Assembly (NCBI GenBank): GCA_037447655.1
Contig: JBBHKE010002873.1
Location: 75,695-137,694 of the forward strand
Direction: 5' to 3'
Length of the DNA: 62,000 nucleotides
Source: Zygnema cylindricum
Taxonomy: Eukaryota; Streptophyta; Zygnematophyceae; Zygnematales; Zygnemataceae
Part shown: piece after piece, positions 43,075-53,813 of the stretch
Numbering within the stretch: position 1 is the first letter of the stretch
How the letters are laid out: each line of letters starts with the position of its first letter
Made by a program: the position numbers and the translations under genes
The notes under the pieces: generated by a model
What the model was told of the DNA's origin: nothing
What the model saw: the letters and a program-made list of their open reading frames with translations, nothing else
Database searches by the model: none

Positions 43075-44580
43075 ATGAAGTCGATCATGGAGGCTCAAAC
43101 ATGGGAGCTCGTGGACCTTCCTCCAGACCGAAAAGCGATCGACAACAAATGGGTATTCAAGGTGAAGTTAAATCCCGATAACACCATTGAACGCTATAAG
43201 GCCAGACTTGTGGCGAAGGGGTACAATCAAAAGGAAGGAATCGATTTTGAAGAAACATTTTCTCCGGTTGTAAGATTTCCAACAGTTAGGATTTTGCTGT
43301 CCCTAGCTGCTATAGAAGATATGGAAATTCATCAGATGGATGTAAAAACGGCCTTTTTGCATGGAGAACTAGAAGAGACCGTTTACATGCAGCAGCTTGA
43401 AAAGTATGAAGAACCAGGAAAAGAGCACTTAGTATGCAAGTTGCTAAAATCTTTGTACGGCCTGAAACAGGCCCCGAGACAGTGGAATATAAAGCTTGAT
43501 GAATTCTTGACCAGTCTAGGATTTCAAAGGATAAGTTGTGATCACTCTGTCTACGTTCTAAAGGGTGAAAATGGGATAGTGTATATAGCGATATATGTAG
43601 ATGATTTGCTATTAATTAGCAAATCAATGGCTAAAATTAACAAAATCAAAACTGCTCTAAACTCACGGTTCGAGATGAAAGACCTCAGTGAGGCAAAATA
43701 TATTTTGGGTATCCAGGTAGAGAGGGACAGAAATAAGAAAATAATAAAATTGACTCAAAAAGAGGTTATTGGAAACATGTTAGATGAGTACGGAATGCGG
43801 GGGGCAAAAGGGTGTTTAACTCCAATGGAATTTCGGCAGAAGTTAGAGGGAGAAGAGACAGAACCAGGTGTTATTGTTAGCGAGTATTTAGAATCAAGGG
43901 AGAATGATCCTATGGCAATAATACCTTATAGACACATAGTGGGAAGCTTAATATACTTCATGAACTGTACCCGTCCTGATATTGCTGCAGCAGTCGGGGT
44001 ACTGAGTAGGAGTCTAGAAAATCCGAGAAAATCTGATCTGGATGCAGCAAAGAGAGTCTTAAGATATTTGGCAGGAACTAAAGATCTCAAACTCACTCTA
44101 GGCGGAGGAGAAGTCAAGCTGCAAACATGGAGTGATGCAAGCTATGGCGACATGCCAAGCCGGAAATCTACCACGGGATTCGTTCTACAAATTGGGAACG
44201 GTACTTGCTGCTGGAGCAGCAAACTTCAAAAGGTGACAGCACAATCGACAATGGAATCGGAATATATGGCAGCAAGCTCGGCCCTCAAAGAACTCTTATG
44301 GGTAAAATCCATGTTACAAGAACTAGGATACATGCAAGTTAGTCCACAGGTGATCTGGTGTGATAACCAGGCTGCCATTGCCATTGCTTCTAACCCGAGT
44401 CATCACTTCAAAAGCAAGCACATGGATGTACGATTACACTTTGTAAGAGAAAAAGTGTTCTCTAGAGTGATTAAATTATGTTACTTACCAGATGCAAAAA
44501 TGATTGCTGATATGCTCACTAAAGCTCTTCCTGCTCCTAAGCTGAAGTATTGTAGGGAAGCAGTGGGATTAAGTGAATAG
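43075..44580 (+). CDS. D1 reverse transcriptase-RNase H
   Basis: 501 codons, fully open, and clearly different from family A and B (about two-thirds similar by eye). Motifs: [82 protein letters not shown] (near residue 174), [19 protein letters not shown], RNase [10 protein letters not shown] (near 351), [10 protein letters not shown] and [11 protein letters not shown] (near 427). The frame extends upstream to 43020 ([10 protein letters not shown]) but one TGG-to-TAG stop separates it, so the stated ATG is internal. The last codons precede about 95 bp of non-coding GCTGC-rich DNA. Confidence 0.9.
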   Translation: MKSIMEAQTWELVDLPPDRKAIDNKWVFKVKLNPDNTIERYKARLVAKGYNQKEGIDFEETFSPVVRFPTVRILLSLAAIEDMEIHQMDVKTAFLHGELEETVYMQQLEKYEEPGKEHLVCKLLKSLYGLKQAPRQWNIKLDEFLTSLGFQRISCDHSVYVLKGENGIVYIAIYVDDLLLISKSMAKINKIKTALNSRFEMKDLSEAKYILGIQVERDRNKKIIKLTQKEVIGNMLDEYGMRGAKGCLTPMEFRQKLEGEETEPGVIVSEYLESRENDPMAIIPYRHIVGSLIYFMNCTRPDIAAAVGVLSRSLENPRKSDLDAAKRVLRYLAGTKDLKLTLGGGEVKLQTWSDASYGDMPSRKSTTGFVLQIGNGTCCWSSKLQKVTAQSTMESEYMAASSALKELLWVKSMLQELGYMQVSPQVIWCDNQAAIAIASNPSHHFKSKHMDVRLHFVREKVFSRVIKLCYLPDAKMIADMLTKALPAPKLKYCREAVGLSE

Positions 44581-44675
44581 TTGAATTGATGCACTGCTAT
44601 ATTGCTATGCTGCGATACTGCGCTAGTTTATCACCGCAGCTGCGCTGGTATACTGAGTCTAAAGCTTTAGGGGAG

Positions 44676-45505
44676 TGTTGTCTTTTGGAAAGCTCTCAGT
44701 CTCAGAGCAGCGCAGCAACTATACAGACAGCAGCGCAGCTGCTATACAGAAGTGCAGCGCAGCTGCTATACAGCAGAGCTGCGCAGCAGCGCAGCAGCAG
44801 AGCAGCGCAGCAGCGAAGCTGCGATACTGACAGGACAAACGCAGCTGCGGTCACTTTGGATAAGATCCGTACAGACAACGCAGCTGCTACTATCTTGGAT
44901 ATGATTTGGTGCAGGACACCGCAGCCGCGGGTGATATAAATGTGATCCGGTACGGGACAACGCAGCTGCGATTAATATGAATCTAGTCAACGGACGAGAT
45001 TCATAAGAGTATCACAAGTGACTTAGCCGACAAGTATTTGTACAGTAACTTAATATAGATTCTGAGTAATATTGACTCTACAATGATAGATTGGGTTGGC
45101 ACGATCAAGAACACGTAGATCTCAGTAGGTGGGTTGATTCTGGAAGTACCTCTCAGGTACACTGTTATCGGCGGTAGAACACCGAAAGTATAAGACTTAG
45201 GACTTATAACATTTTTATGTATCCAGACTTCCAAGTAGTAAAACTGCAGACAGTTTTTGGGAAACTTCTGAGTATTATATCTTGAGTGTTGTTGGGTCAA
45301 TTGTGCTGAAACTTTGGGAGTTGTCATTGTTTATATTACTCTATATTCTGATAGAGTTTTGTGAGATTTGGATGCTTGTATAAGAATTGGTGATCACTTA
45401 AGAACAGCTGTTTGGTAGGATTCTTGATAGCTTCTGAGAGCGTATCATGTCTACTTCTACTACTACTGCTGCTCCTCCACCTGCACCGGTGGTTGTAGAA
45501 CAACA
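44676..45505 (+). repeat. D1 3' LTR
   Basis: 830 bp, TGTTGTCTTTTGG to GAACAACA. About 44695-44840 is a run of GCAGCGCAGC/GCTGCTATACAG words. It ends with a short open ATG frame (MSTSTTTAAPPPAPVVVEQ) reading out of the LTR, which suggests that family D Gag also starts in the LTR. Confidence 0.85.
44695..44840 (+). repeat. GCAGC/GCTGC word array in the D1 LTR
   Basis: Imperfect repeats of GCAGCGCAGCTGCTATACAG and shorter GCAGC units. They can fold on themselves, and CAG/CTG sites are CHG methylation targets in plants. D0 has the same word set arranged as hairpins. Confidence 0.7.
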
Positions 45506-48500
45506 CAATGATTCCAGGAAACAGGTTAGAAATTATAGAGGGGAGGGGCAGAAAAATTAGACCGAGGAGTTCAGACTATGGACTCCCAAGGGTTTGTGCC
45601 ATTTTTGTAAGAAACCCGGGCACTATATGGCTAATTCCACTAAGTTAACCGAGCTGCGGTTAAAGGAGGGTCAGACCGATGGACCCCCGAGAGGAAAGAA
45701 AAAGGCCCTTCTGACAGAGGTTCATAGGGCAAAATTCGAGTACGATGAGGATGAACTCTTATTTGATGAGGAGTTGGAAGAAAAAAACGAGGTCAAAATT
45801 CCACGAAAGCATAAATGTGCTTTCGGTGGATTAAAAGGTGAAGCACACTAAATTGTAGACTCAGGTGCATCCATGCACATGTGTAAAGATAAACACCTAT
45901 TCACTAAGATAAGAAAGATTCCCACCGTAGAGATAGAGTACAGGGATGGGAGGATAGTCACTTGTACTCTTATAGGCTCGGTAGATTTAAAAGTGTATTA
46001 GAAGGAAAGACATCCATAGTTACATTCTACGATGTATTGTTTATTCTGGAGCTAACAAAAACCTCATCTCTGCGTATGTATTAGATGATAAGGGTTTTGA
46101 TACTAGCACTAGGAAATGAGTCTTTACTGCTTGTTTTGAGGAGGAAGTTTATTTTACTGCTCAAAGAGGTAGCCAAGGGATGTTTAGGGTGATTTTAAGC
46201 AATAAAAAGATGAAACTTTATTATGCTGGTGTTCATGATTTAATGTTGTGGCTTAAGAGGCTTGGGCATGTGAATCTAGATATGTTAAGAGAGATGAAAA
46301 AGATGGGAATAGTGGAAGGAATTTAGTTTGGTGAGAGTGAGAATCTAAGTGATTGTCGTGGATGTGCTCAAGGTAAAGCACACAGGTTACCGTTCCCAAA
46401 AATTGCCACCAATAAAGGAGAAAAGATTCTAGATTTAGTACACACGGATATTTGGGGGACAACCAGAGTGCTATCACCCGGGGGGAAAAGATTTATGATG
46501 ACTATCACTGATGGTTGGTCTCAAGATTCTAGGGTGTATTTTTTGAAAAATAAGTCAGAGGCTCGAAATGTTTTAAACAATATAAAGCATGGAGTGAAAA
46601 ACTCCATGAAACTCTAATAAAGAGAGTAAAAGTGACAATGGTGAAGAGTATACCTCTAACCAATTTGAGATATTTTTGAGAGAAGATGGAGTGGAACACC
46701 AAAAGACAGTTTCTGAAAATCGTGAGCAGAATGGTATAGCTGAAAGATTGAATAGAACACAGAGTGGTATTGCTAGGAGTATGTTGTCTGATAAGAAGAT
46801 AGGAAAGAAGTTTTGGGCCGAAGCAATGAACTGTGCAAATTACCTGAAGAATAGTGTTGTTACTTTAGCAATAAAAGGCCAAACACCCTATGAGAGATAT
46901 ATAGGCGGAAAACCAAATATTTCACATTTAATGGTTTTCGGTAGTCAAGTGTTCAATTTAGACACAGATCGGTCAAACTAGAGTTAGATCCAAAAAGAAA
47001 ACCAGGATATCTACTAGGATATGATGAAGATGTAAAAGGATATAGAGTCTATGATCTCAAAAAAGAGGATATTATCCTAGTGAAGCATCTAGTGGTTATG
47101 GATGATGGAAAATCTATATCTCCCTTTAAGCATACAAAGACAATCAAAATCAGATTTGAGTCAGAAAATTCTGATGACTTTGAGCTTCTTAACTATCTAG
47201 GATTTCAAGAAGATGATGACCTTGCATGCACAAATCAAATCGAGAAGGGCCCAAATGTGAAACCCCTAGTATTAACACCAACCGAAGCGGAAGACGTGGT
47301 GGAAATCGACCTGGAATCAAAAGATGGTGGAGAAGTAGAAACGGTTTGGAAGAATTCAAGAGAGCCATCTATTCCGGAAACCGAGTTTGAGGGAGGAAGA
47401 AGAAGCAGCAAAAGACTGCAAAAGAGGCAAGTCAACAATAAGGTAACCAAACTCTCTAACCTCGATGAACCTAAAACTTATAATGAGGCAATGACTTGTC
47501 CTGAGAGAAACCGGTGGAAGACAACCATTAATGAGGAGATGGCCTCAATTATAGCGGTCGATACATAAAAATTGATGGATTGTCCCCCTGATAGGAAGCC
47601 AATTGGGTGTAGGTGGGTATTTAAGTTGAAACTCAACCCGGATAACACCATTGAGTGCTACAAGGCTCGGTTAGTGGCGAAGGGATTTACCCAGAAAGAG
47701 GGAATTGACTACGAGGAGACGTTTGATCCGGTCGTCGCGTTTCCTTCCGTTCGGATAAATCTCAGTATAAGGTTAGCAGAAGACATGGAATTGCATCAGA
47801 TGGACATCAAGACGGCCTTCCTACATGGAGAGTTTGAAGAGGAAATTTTTATGCGACAGCCCGAAGGATTTGTGGATCAAGGGGAGGAAAGCAAGTTATG
47901 TCGATTGATCAAAACTTTGTATGGCTGAAACACGCGCTCCAGCAATGGAACAAGAAGCTCGATGAGTTTCTTACAGGTTTCGGATATATTCGGATCAGCT
48001 CAAATCACTCAATTTATTCGTTTGAAGATGAGGAAGGAATTATTTTTATTGCAATTTATGTTGATGATTTGCTTGTTTTAAGTAAATCTATGGATAAAAT
48101 AAATATGTTTAAAAATGATCTAAAAGGAAGATTTAAGATGAAGGATATGGGAGAAGCAAGGTATATTTTGGGAATTTAGGTAGAGAGAGACAGAGATAGA
48201 GAAATAATAAGATAAACTCAAAACGAGGCCATTGGAAACATGTTAGAAAAATTCCAAATGGACAAGGCTAATAGCTGTACCACTCCTATGGAATTAAAGA
48301 AGCGAAGTGAGGGGATTTTTGAAGAGGGAGTTACAATCTTAGATGATGAGGTAGGCGCGTAAGAGAAAATATTTATGCAGACCATCCCTTATAGACAAGT
48401 AGTGGGCAACCTAATATATTTCATGAATTCTACCTGTTCGGACATAGCCGCACCTGTACGAGTACTAAGTAGGAGTCTGAATGCTCCCACTAAGAAAGAT

Positions 48501-49048
48501 TGGTAGGCAGCTAAGAGTCCTTAGATATTTGATAGGAACTAGGAATCTATGGTTGCATTGGGGTTGGAACAATACAGACATCACCACTTGGAGTGATGCC
48601 AGCTATGAGGATGCTCCTACGAGGAGATGTATATCTGGATATATATTGTATTTGGGTGTGGAGCTTGCTGCTGGAGCAGCAAGCAACAAAAGGTCATTAC
48701 CCTGTCCACCATGGTGGCTGAGTACATGGCTTCTTGCTTTGCTGTAAAACAACTAATGTTGGTGAAGTCTTTGCTTGGTGAGCTTGGTCATCTTAAGAGT
48801 GGTGTCCAAAAAGTGTTTTAAGATAATCAGGTTGCCATTGCCATTTTTGTCAATCCTAAACATCACTTTAAAGCCAATCACATGGATATTTGACTTAGCA
48901 TTGATAGAGAGAAAGTAGAAAATAAGATAATCAGTTTGGAGTATAAACTAGATAGTGAAATGGTAGCAGATATGATGACCAAACCTGTGCCTTCTTCTAA
49001 ACTAATTTTCTGCTGGGAAAAGGTGTGGTCTTAAAACAAAGAGTGAAT
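45506..49048 (+). pseudogene. A6 gag-pol pseudogene
   Basis: Colinear with A5 and A3 from the gag knuckle ([14 protein letters not shown], last Cys lost) through protease (IVDSGAS at about 45850, preceded by a stop), pre-integrase (46250-46390), integrase (46440-46980; SDNGEEYTSNQF shifted), linker (47080-47568), RT (47572-47928 and 47898-48179 with YVDDLLVL) and RNase H (48481-48821 in pieces). About 20 stops or shifts. The SLYG motif reads TLYG and the zinc ligand is lost, so it is non-functional. Confidence 0.85.
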
Positions 49049-49063
49049 AGAAAATAAGGGGAG

Positions 49064-50098
49064 TGTAGAAATTAAAGGCTATTTTAGTATTTTCTAGGTT
49101 TTGTAAAATGCAGAAAAGAAGAAGAGGCAGTTTGCCTCTAACTCCTCTCTCTAGCTCCAACACTTGTCGCAGTCATTGAAAGTTGGAGAGTGAGATAGAG
49201 CCATGGCCGCTTATGCTCTCCAGATGAGGACAGGCTTTAGATTGGTATATTTACCAAAATAGTTATTGACGGACCAAGGATATAACCTGGTACCTACCGT
49301 CCGCCAAAGCTGCCTGTAGCCAGTAGCCTTAGCCAATTAGACTAGAATCAAAGTTATATGATATATGGTTTGATAAAAAGATAAATGTGTACACATAGGC
49401 TATTTCATTTAACACGATTTTTGGACATAGAAACAGTTTGTTATGTACGTCTTACGGAATATTTGAAACGGATACCGCGCAATTTGTTTCGAATGCGAAA
49501 TAAATATTGCACAAGTATTTATGACGGCTACGATTGAAATCCATTTTAATCGGACGGCCACGAAGCATGCCGAGATTGTGGAATAGTTTTTCGGCGGTTT
49601 GAGATCAACATCACATCGAATGACACGTGGCACAACCATATTGGAATATGGCATCTCTAGGGATTTCAGGATGCGAATCCAAAAATGACATGTGTCGACT
49701 TATTGGCCATATCATACAATGGCCGTACAGAAAGTACACCGGATCTTGTACCTTTCTACACGATACAGTATTATGATTGGTGCCGTACTTCAGTAGATAG
49801 AGTGTTAGAGAGAGATAGGACTTAGAAAAATTTCATAGATTGGACCCTCTCTTCCAAAGAGCTTTTGTACAAAAGGTCAACATTCACCCTTCATAACTTA
49901 TTGCTTACGGGAGCAAATTCAGAGATTCTTTTTGCAATCGACTCAGGGGAGTCTTGCCTTCACACGGGTGAAGGTGGTCAGAGTTTTTGTCTGCGAGGTT
50001 GGTTGTTACTCTTGCTGAAACACAAAAGGGTCAGGGTTATCCTAGAGGCTTCATGTGAGCTGCCTACTGTGATGACCTATAGAGGTCTCAGAGTTACA
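49064..50098 (+). repeat. A6 3' LTR
   Basis: 1035 bp, TGTAGAAATT to GAGTTACA after AAAATAAGGGGAG. Closest to the A5 5' LTR (shared TTTTAGTATTTTCTAGG and AAAATGCAGAAAAG). Leader hairpin 2 is CCTTCAC-ACGG-GTGAAGG. Confidence 0.9.
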
Positions 50099-50103
50099 CT
50101 TCC

Positions 50104-51375
50104 ATGTCTTCTGCTGCCGCTATAGTGAGACGAATCTAGACCGAGGAAATATGACGACTGGAGAAAAATTCTCCTCGTAGTCAATTCCTTTTTTCTGGGT
50201 AAATCCCTTCGCCACTTATCTAGCCTTGTAGCGCTCAATGGTGTTATCCGGGTTAAGTTTTAGCTTAAATACCCACTTACACCAAATTGACTTCATGTTA
50301 GGAGGACAATCCATCAATTCACATATATCGGCCGCTATAATTGAGGTCATCTCCTCATTAATAGTTGTCTTCCACTGGTTTCTCTCAGGACAAGTCATTC
50401 CCTCATTATAAGTTTCAGGTTCATCGGAGTGAGACAGTTTGGTGACCTTATTGTTAACTTGACTCTCTTGCAATCTTTTGCTGCTTCTTTTTCCTCCCTC
50501 AAACTCGGTTGCCGAAATAGATGGCTCTCTTGGATTCTTCCGAACAATTTCTACTTCTCCTCTATCCCTTGATTCTAATTCGATTTCCACCACGTCTTCC
50601 GCTTCGGTTGGAGTTAATACTAGGAGTTTCACATTTGGGTCTTTCTCGATCTGATCTGTACCTACAAGATCATCATTTTCTTCAATTCCTGGATAGTTAG
50701 GAAGCTCAAAGTCATCAGAATTTTTTGACTCAAATATGATTTTGACTGTCTTTGTATGCTTAAAGGGATCTTTAGATTTTCATTCATCCATAACCACTAG
50801 ATGCTTCACTAGGATAATATCCTCTATTTTGAGATCATAGACTCTATACCCTTTTACATCTTCATCATATCCTAGTAGGTATCGTGGTTTTCCTTTTGGG
50901 TCTAGCTTCTAGTTTGACCGATTTGTGTCTAAATTGAACATTTGACTACCGAAAACCTTTAAGTGTGAAATATTTGGTTTTCCGCCTGTCCATCTCTCAT
51001 AGAGTGTTTGGTCTTTTACTGCTGAAGTAAGAAGTCTATTCTTGAGATAATTTGCACAGTTCATTGCTTCGGCCCAAAACTTCTTTCCTATCTTCTTATC
51101 TGACAGCATACTCATAGCACTATCACTCAGTGTTCTATTCAATCTTTCAGCTAGACCATTCTGCTCAAGATTTTCAGGAACTGTCTTTTGGTGTTCCACT
51201 CCATCTTCTCTCAAAAAAATCCTCAAACTGGTCAGAGTTATACTCTCCACCATTGTCACTCCCTACTATCATGATTGAGGTTTCATGGAGTTTTTCACTC
51301 CATGCTTTATATTGTTTAAAACATTTCGAGCCTTTGACTTATTTTTCAAAAAATACACGCTGAAATACCAAGACC
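50104..51375 (-). pseudogene. A4 integrase-linker-RT N-terminus pseudogene
   Basis: Minus strand. From 51375 leftward: [10 protein letters not shown], integrase C-terminal half ([19 protein letters not shown], 50909-51259), the KVFGSQMFNLD block, linker, then TYNEGMTCPERNQWKTTINE and [20 protein letters not shown] (50216-50632). It ends near the first RT motif (AAEDME) where A6 enters. Several stops. Confidence 0.85.
51368..51375 (+). repeat. 8-bp target-site duplicate CCAAGACC, left copy
   Basis: CCAAGACC precedes the MITE and is repeated exactly at 52187-52194. Confidence 0.9.
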
Positions 51376-52186
51376 TAGTGTAGGGTATCGAGGACCGTTT
51401 GCCGATATTCGATATATATCGAACTTTAGGTACCCGATAATCGATAAATCGCTTCGATATATCGAATTTCAAATTATCGTGATATATCGTATCGTCAATA
51501 TATCTAAGCCAAAAAAAAAAAAAAAAACACAAAAAGTTTTGAAAGTCTCGTGACTTTGGACAAAGTGATTGTCAAATCTTTGCCGGAAAGAAATACGGTT
51601 TTTTCCTGAAAGTCAACAGAGTGAAGGAGATCTTTGAGGTTCACTTGTGAAGTACACGTGCGTCATACGCATGTACGATTTACAAGACGAAAAAGGTCGG
51701 TTTCCACATATTCGATGATTTTTGAGATTTGGTAGTCAGCTTACGTGGAGCCACTCATATCAGAACACGTATGTAAAACTTTTTGACAAAAGATACGCGA
51801 TGTACCCGAGGCCTCTGTAATAGATAAATTTTGTTGTCCGTACTATTACAGAGACCTCCTCGTGTAACCATACCCCAAATAATTAATCATTACAATTTCA
51901 GAATTAGTATTTTTTTGTCGGTTACATTTTGCGGCGTCTACATTTAAGTCACGGAACGAAAATCACGGCGTACGTGGCGTATTAGACAATTTGACATTTT
52001 CGCTAAAATAATAAATTATATAAAAAAATAAAAAAAAAAAGTTTTAAATATACTATATATCACAATATATATCGCGATAATTTATGTTGGTCTCGGTACG
52101 ATATATCGAGGATCCTGCTCGATCGATATTCGATATATCGAATATCGAGATCATCGCGATATGAATTTACCCAATACCCTACACTA
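51376..52186. mobile_element. hAT-type MITE, 811 bp
   Basis: Starts TAGTGTAGGGTATCG and ends with the inverted copy (ATACCCTACACTA), flanked by an exact 8-bp duplication. hAT elements make 8-bp duplications and their termini usually start TAGNG or CAGNG, which fits. No transposase frame is present, so it is non-autonomous. Subterminal zones are dense in CGATATATCG-type palindromes on both sides. An A17 run is at about 51510. It splits the A4 integrase. Confidence 0.9.
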
Positions 52187-52194
52187 CCAAGACC

Positions 52195-52790
52195 AATCAT
52201 CAGTGATTGTCATCGTAAATCTTTTCCCCCCGGGTGATGGCACCCTAGTTGGCCCCCAAATATTTGTGTGTACTAAATCTAGAATCTGTTCTCCCTTCTA
52301 AGTGGCAGTTTTTGGGAAGGGTAACCTGTGTGCTTTACCTTGAGCACATCCACTACAATCACTTAGATTCTCACTCTCACCAAACTAAATTCCTTCCACT
52401 ATTCCCATCTTTTTCATCTCTCTTAACTTATCTAGATTCACATGCCCAAGCCTCTTATGCCACAACATAAAATCATGAAAACCAGCATAATAAAGTTTCT
52501 TCTTTTCGTTGCTTAAAATCAGCCTAAACATCCCTTAGCTACCTCTTTGATCAGTAAAATAAACTTCCTCCTCAAATCTAGCTGTAAAGACTCCTTTCCT
52601 ACTGCTAGTATCAAAACCCTTATCATCTAATACAGACGTAGAGATGAGGTTTTTGTTCACCCCCAGAATAAACAATATATCGGAGAATGTTACTATGGAT
52701 GTCTTTCCTTCTACTAACACTTTTAGATCTACCGAGCCTATAAGAGTAGTAATGACTATCCTCGCATCCCCGCACTCTATCTCTATGGTG
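52195..52790 (-). pseudogene. A4 protease tail and pre-integrase pseudogene
   Basis: Minus strand. Includes [17 protein letters not shown] and [17 protein letters not shown] (52535-52720), then the pre-integrase zinc block ([23 protein letters not shown], with 52249-52470 its mirror frame) and the integrase start near 52200-52260. It is bounded by C1 on the right and the MITE on the left. Confidence 0.8.
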
Positions 52791-53165
52791 AGAATTGTTG
52801 ATATTTGAGTATTTTCTATGTCTTTATTATGATAGGAAAAAAAGGAGAGGCAACCTGCCTCTAACTCCCTTCTCTAAGCCCCCACAGTTGTTGTAGTCAT
52901 TGAAGGCTGGAAAGTGAGCTAGAGCCATGGCTGCCTAAACTCTCTTAAGAGACAGGAGTAGATAGCGGTAGGTTGTTGATATTTGAGTATTTTCTAGGTT
53001 TATATTAGGATAGAAAAAGAGCTGAGGCGGTCTGCCTCTAACTCCCCTATCCAAGCCCCCACACTTGTTGTAGTCATTGAAGGCTGGATAGGGAGCTAGA
53101 TCCATGGCTGCCTAGGCTCTCTAGAGAAGACAGGGGGTGAATTAGGTAGACTTACCAAAAGTTAG

Positions 53166-53208
53166 TTGACGGACCCAGGAATTGATCCTGGTACCTGCCG
53201 TCCGTCAA
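53166..53208 (-). promoter_or_regulatory. antisense tRNA T-arm-like hairpin
   Basis: TTGACGGAC pairs with GTCCGTCAA; inside, CCAGGA pairs with TCCTGG around a 5-nt loop. On the minus strand this resembles a tRNA T arm enclosed by a second stem. An A-box-like TAGAATTAACGGCTAG lies on the same strand near 53225-53245. The same module is in every A, B and C LTR, with paired base changes. Confidence 0.5.
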
Positions 53209-53392
53209 TCCACATTAGCCGTTAGCTCTAGCCGTTAATTCTAGGACTGGTATTACGGTATATAGGGTTTGATGAATATATAAATCTTTATATGTAGATA
53301 AATCCGTTTAACAGCTTATAGATACTTTGTACATAGATACAGTTTGATTTAATACGAAGTACGGTATGTGGACAGAACGAATACCGCGCATT

Positions 53393-53452
53393 TGTTTCGA
53401 TAGCGAAACAAATACCGCGCATTTGTTTCGATAGCGAAACGAATACCGCGCG
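53393..53452 (+). repeat. about 30-bp tandem repeat in C2 U3
   Basis: AATACCGCGCATTTGTTTCG followed by ATAGCGAAAC occurs twice, then a third partial copy. Each unit holds the inverted pair TGTTTCG/CGAAACA. Single copies of this pair exist in A and C LTRs. Confidence 0.8.
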
Positions 53453-53663
53453 TCGAATTTCAGCGGCTAGGATTATAGCCGGTTTTGATCGGACGACAAC
53501 GATGGGCGCCGCGATCACGGAAATGTACTTTTGGCGTTTTACGGTCTTTGCCACGTCAGATAACACGTGGCGTAATAACATTGGATTACGCGAATTCCGG
53601 AGATTACACGAACTAATCCTGATTTGACACGTGTCGACATTTTGGCCATGTCGTACAATGGCC

Positions 53664-53700
53664 GTACAGAAAGTACACCGGCACCTGTACTTTTCTGTAC
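53664..53700 (+). promoter_or_regulatory. GTAC hairpin of U3
   Basis: GTACAGAAAGTACA and TGTACTTTTCTGTAC form a near-perfect stem around CCGGCACC. A CAAT-type box GATTGGT lies 15 bp downstream and the TATA box about 110 bp downstream. Equivalent stems occur in A, B and F LTRs. Confidence 0.55.
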
Positions 53701-53807
53701 GATACAGTAATTTGATTGGTGCCGTACTTCAGTAGATAGAGTTTTAGAGAGGGAATAGGACTTAGAAAATTTTGGGTAGGCAGCTGCCTCTCCCAGAGAG
53801 CACTCTG

Positions 53808-53813
53808 TATAAA
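53808..53813 (+). promoter_or_regulatory. TATA box of the C2 LTR promoter
   Basis: TATAAA, about 70 bp upstream of the leader hairpins. Confidence 0.6.

Larger units (their letters stand above)
43020..45505 (+). mobile_element. D1: copia family D element, 3' part
   Basis: RT-RNase H coding region, polypurine tract (44669-44675, AGGGGAG) and 3' LTR. Directly after the LTR, CAATG (45506-45510) resumes A6 gag, so D1 was inserted in A6. Its 5' LTR, gag, protease and integrase are gone. Confidence 0.9.
45506..50098 (+). mobile_element. A6: copia family A element, 3' part
   Basis: Gag C-terminal region to 3' LTR. It was inserted in A4 pol: after its 3' LTR, CTTCC (50099-50103) resumes A4 RT on the minus strand. 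The 5' LTR and first half of gag are missing, again consistent with the deletion at about 43019. Confidence 0.85.

Noticed and set aside
44586-44939. 117-residue frame in the D1 LTR
   Set aside because: A by-product of the GCAGC repeat array (Ala/Gln-rich); not supported in D0.
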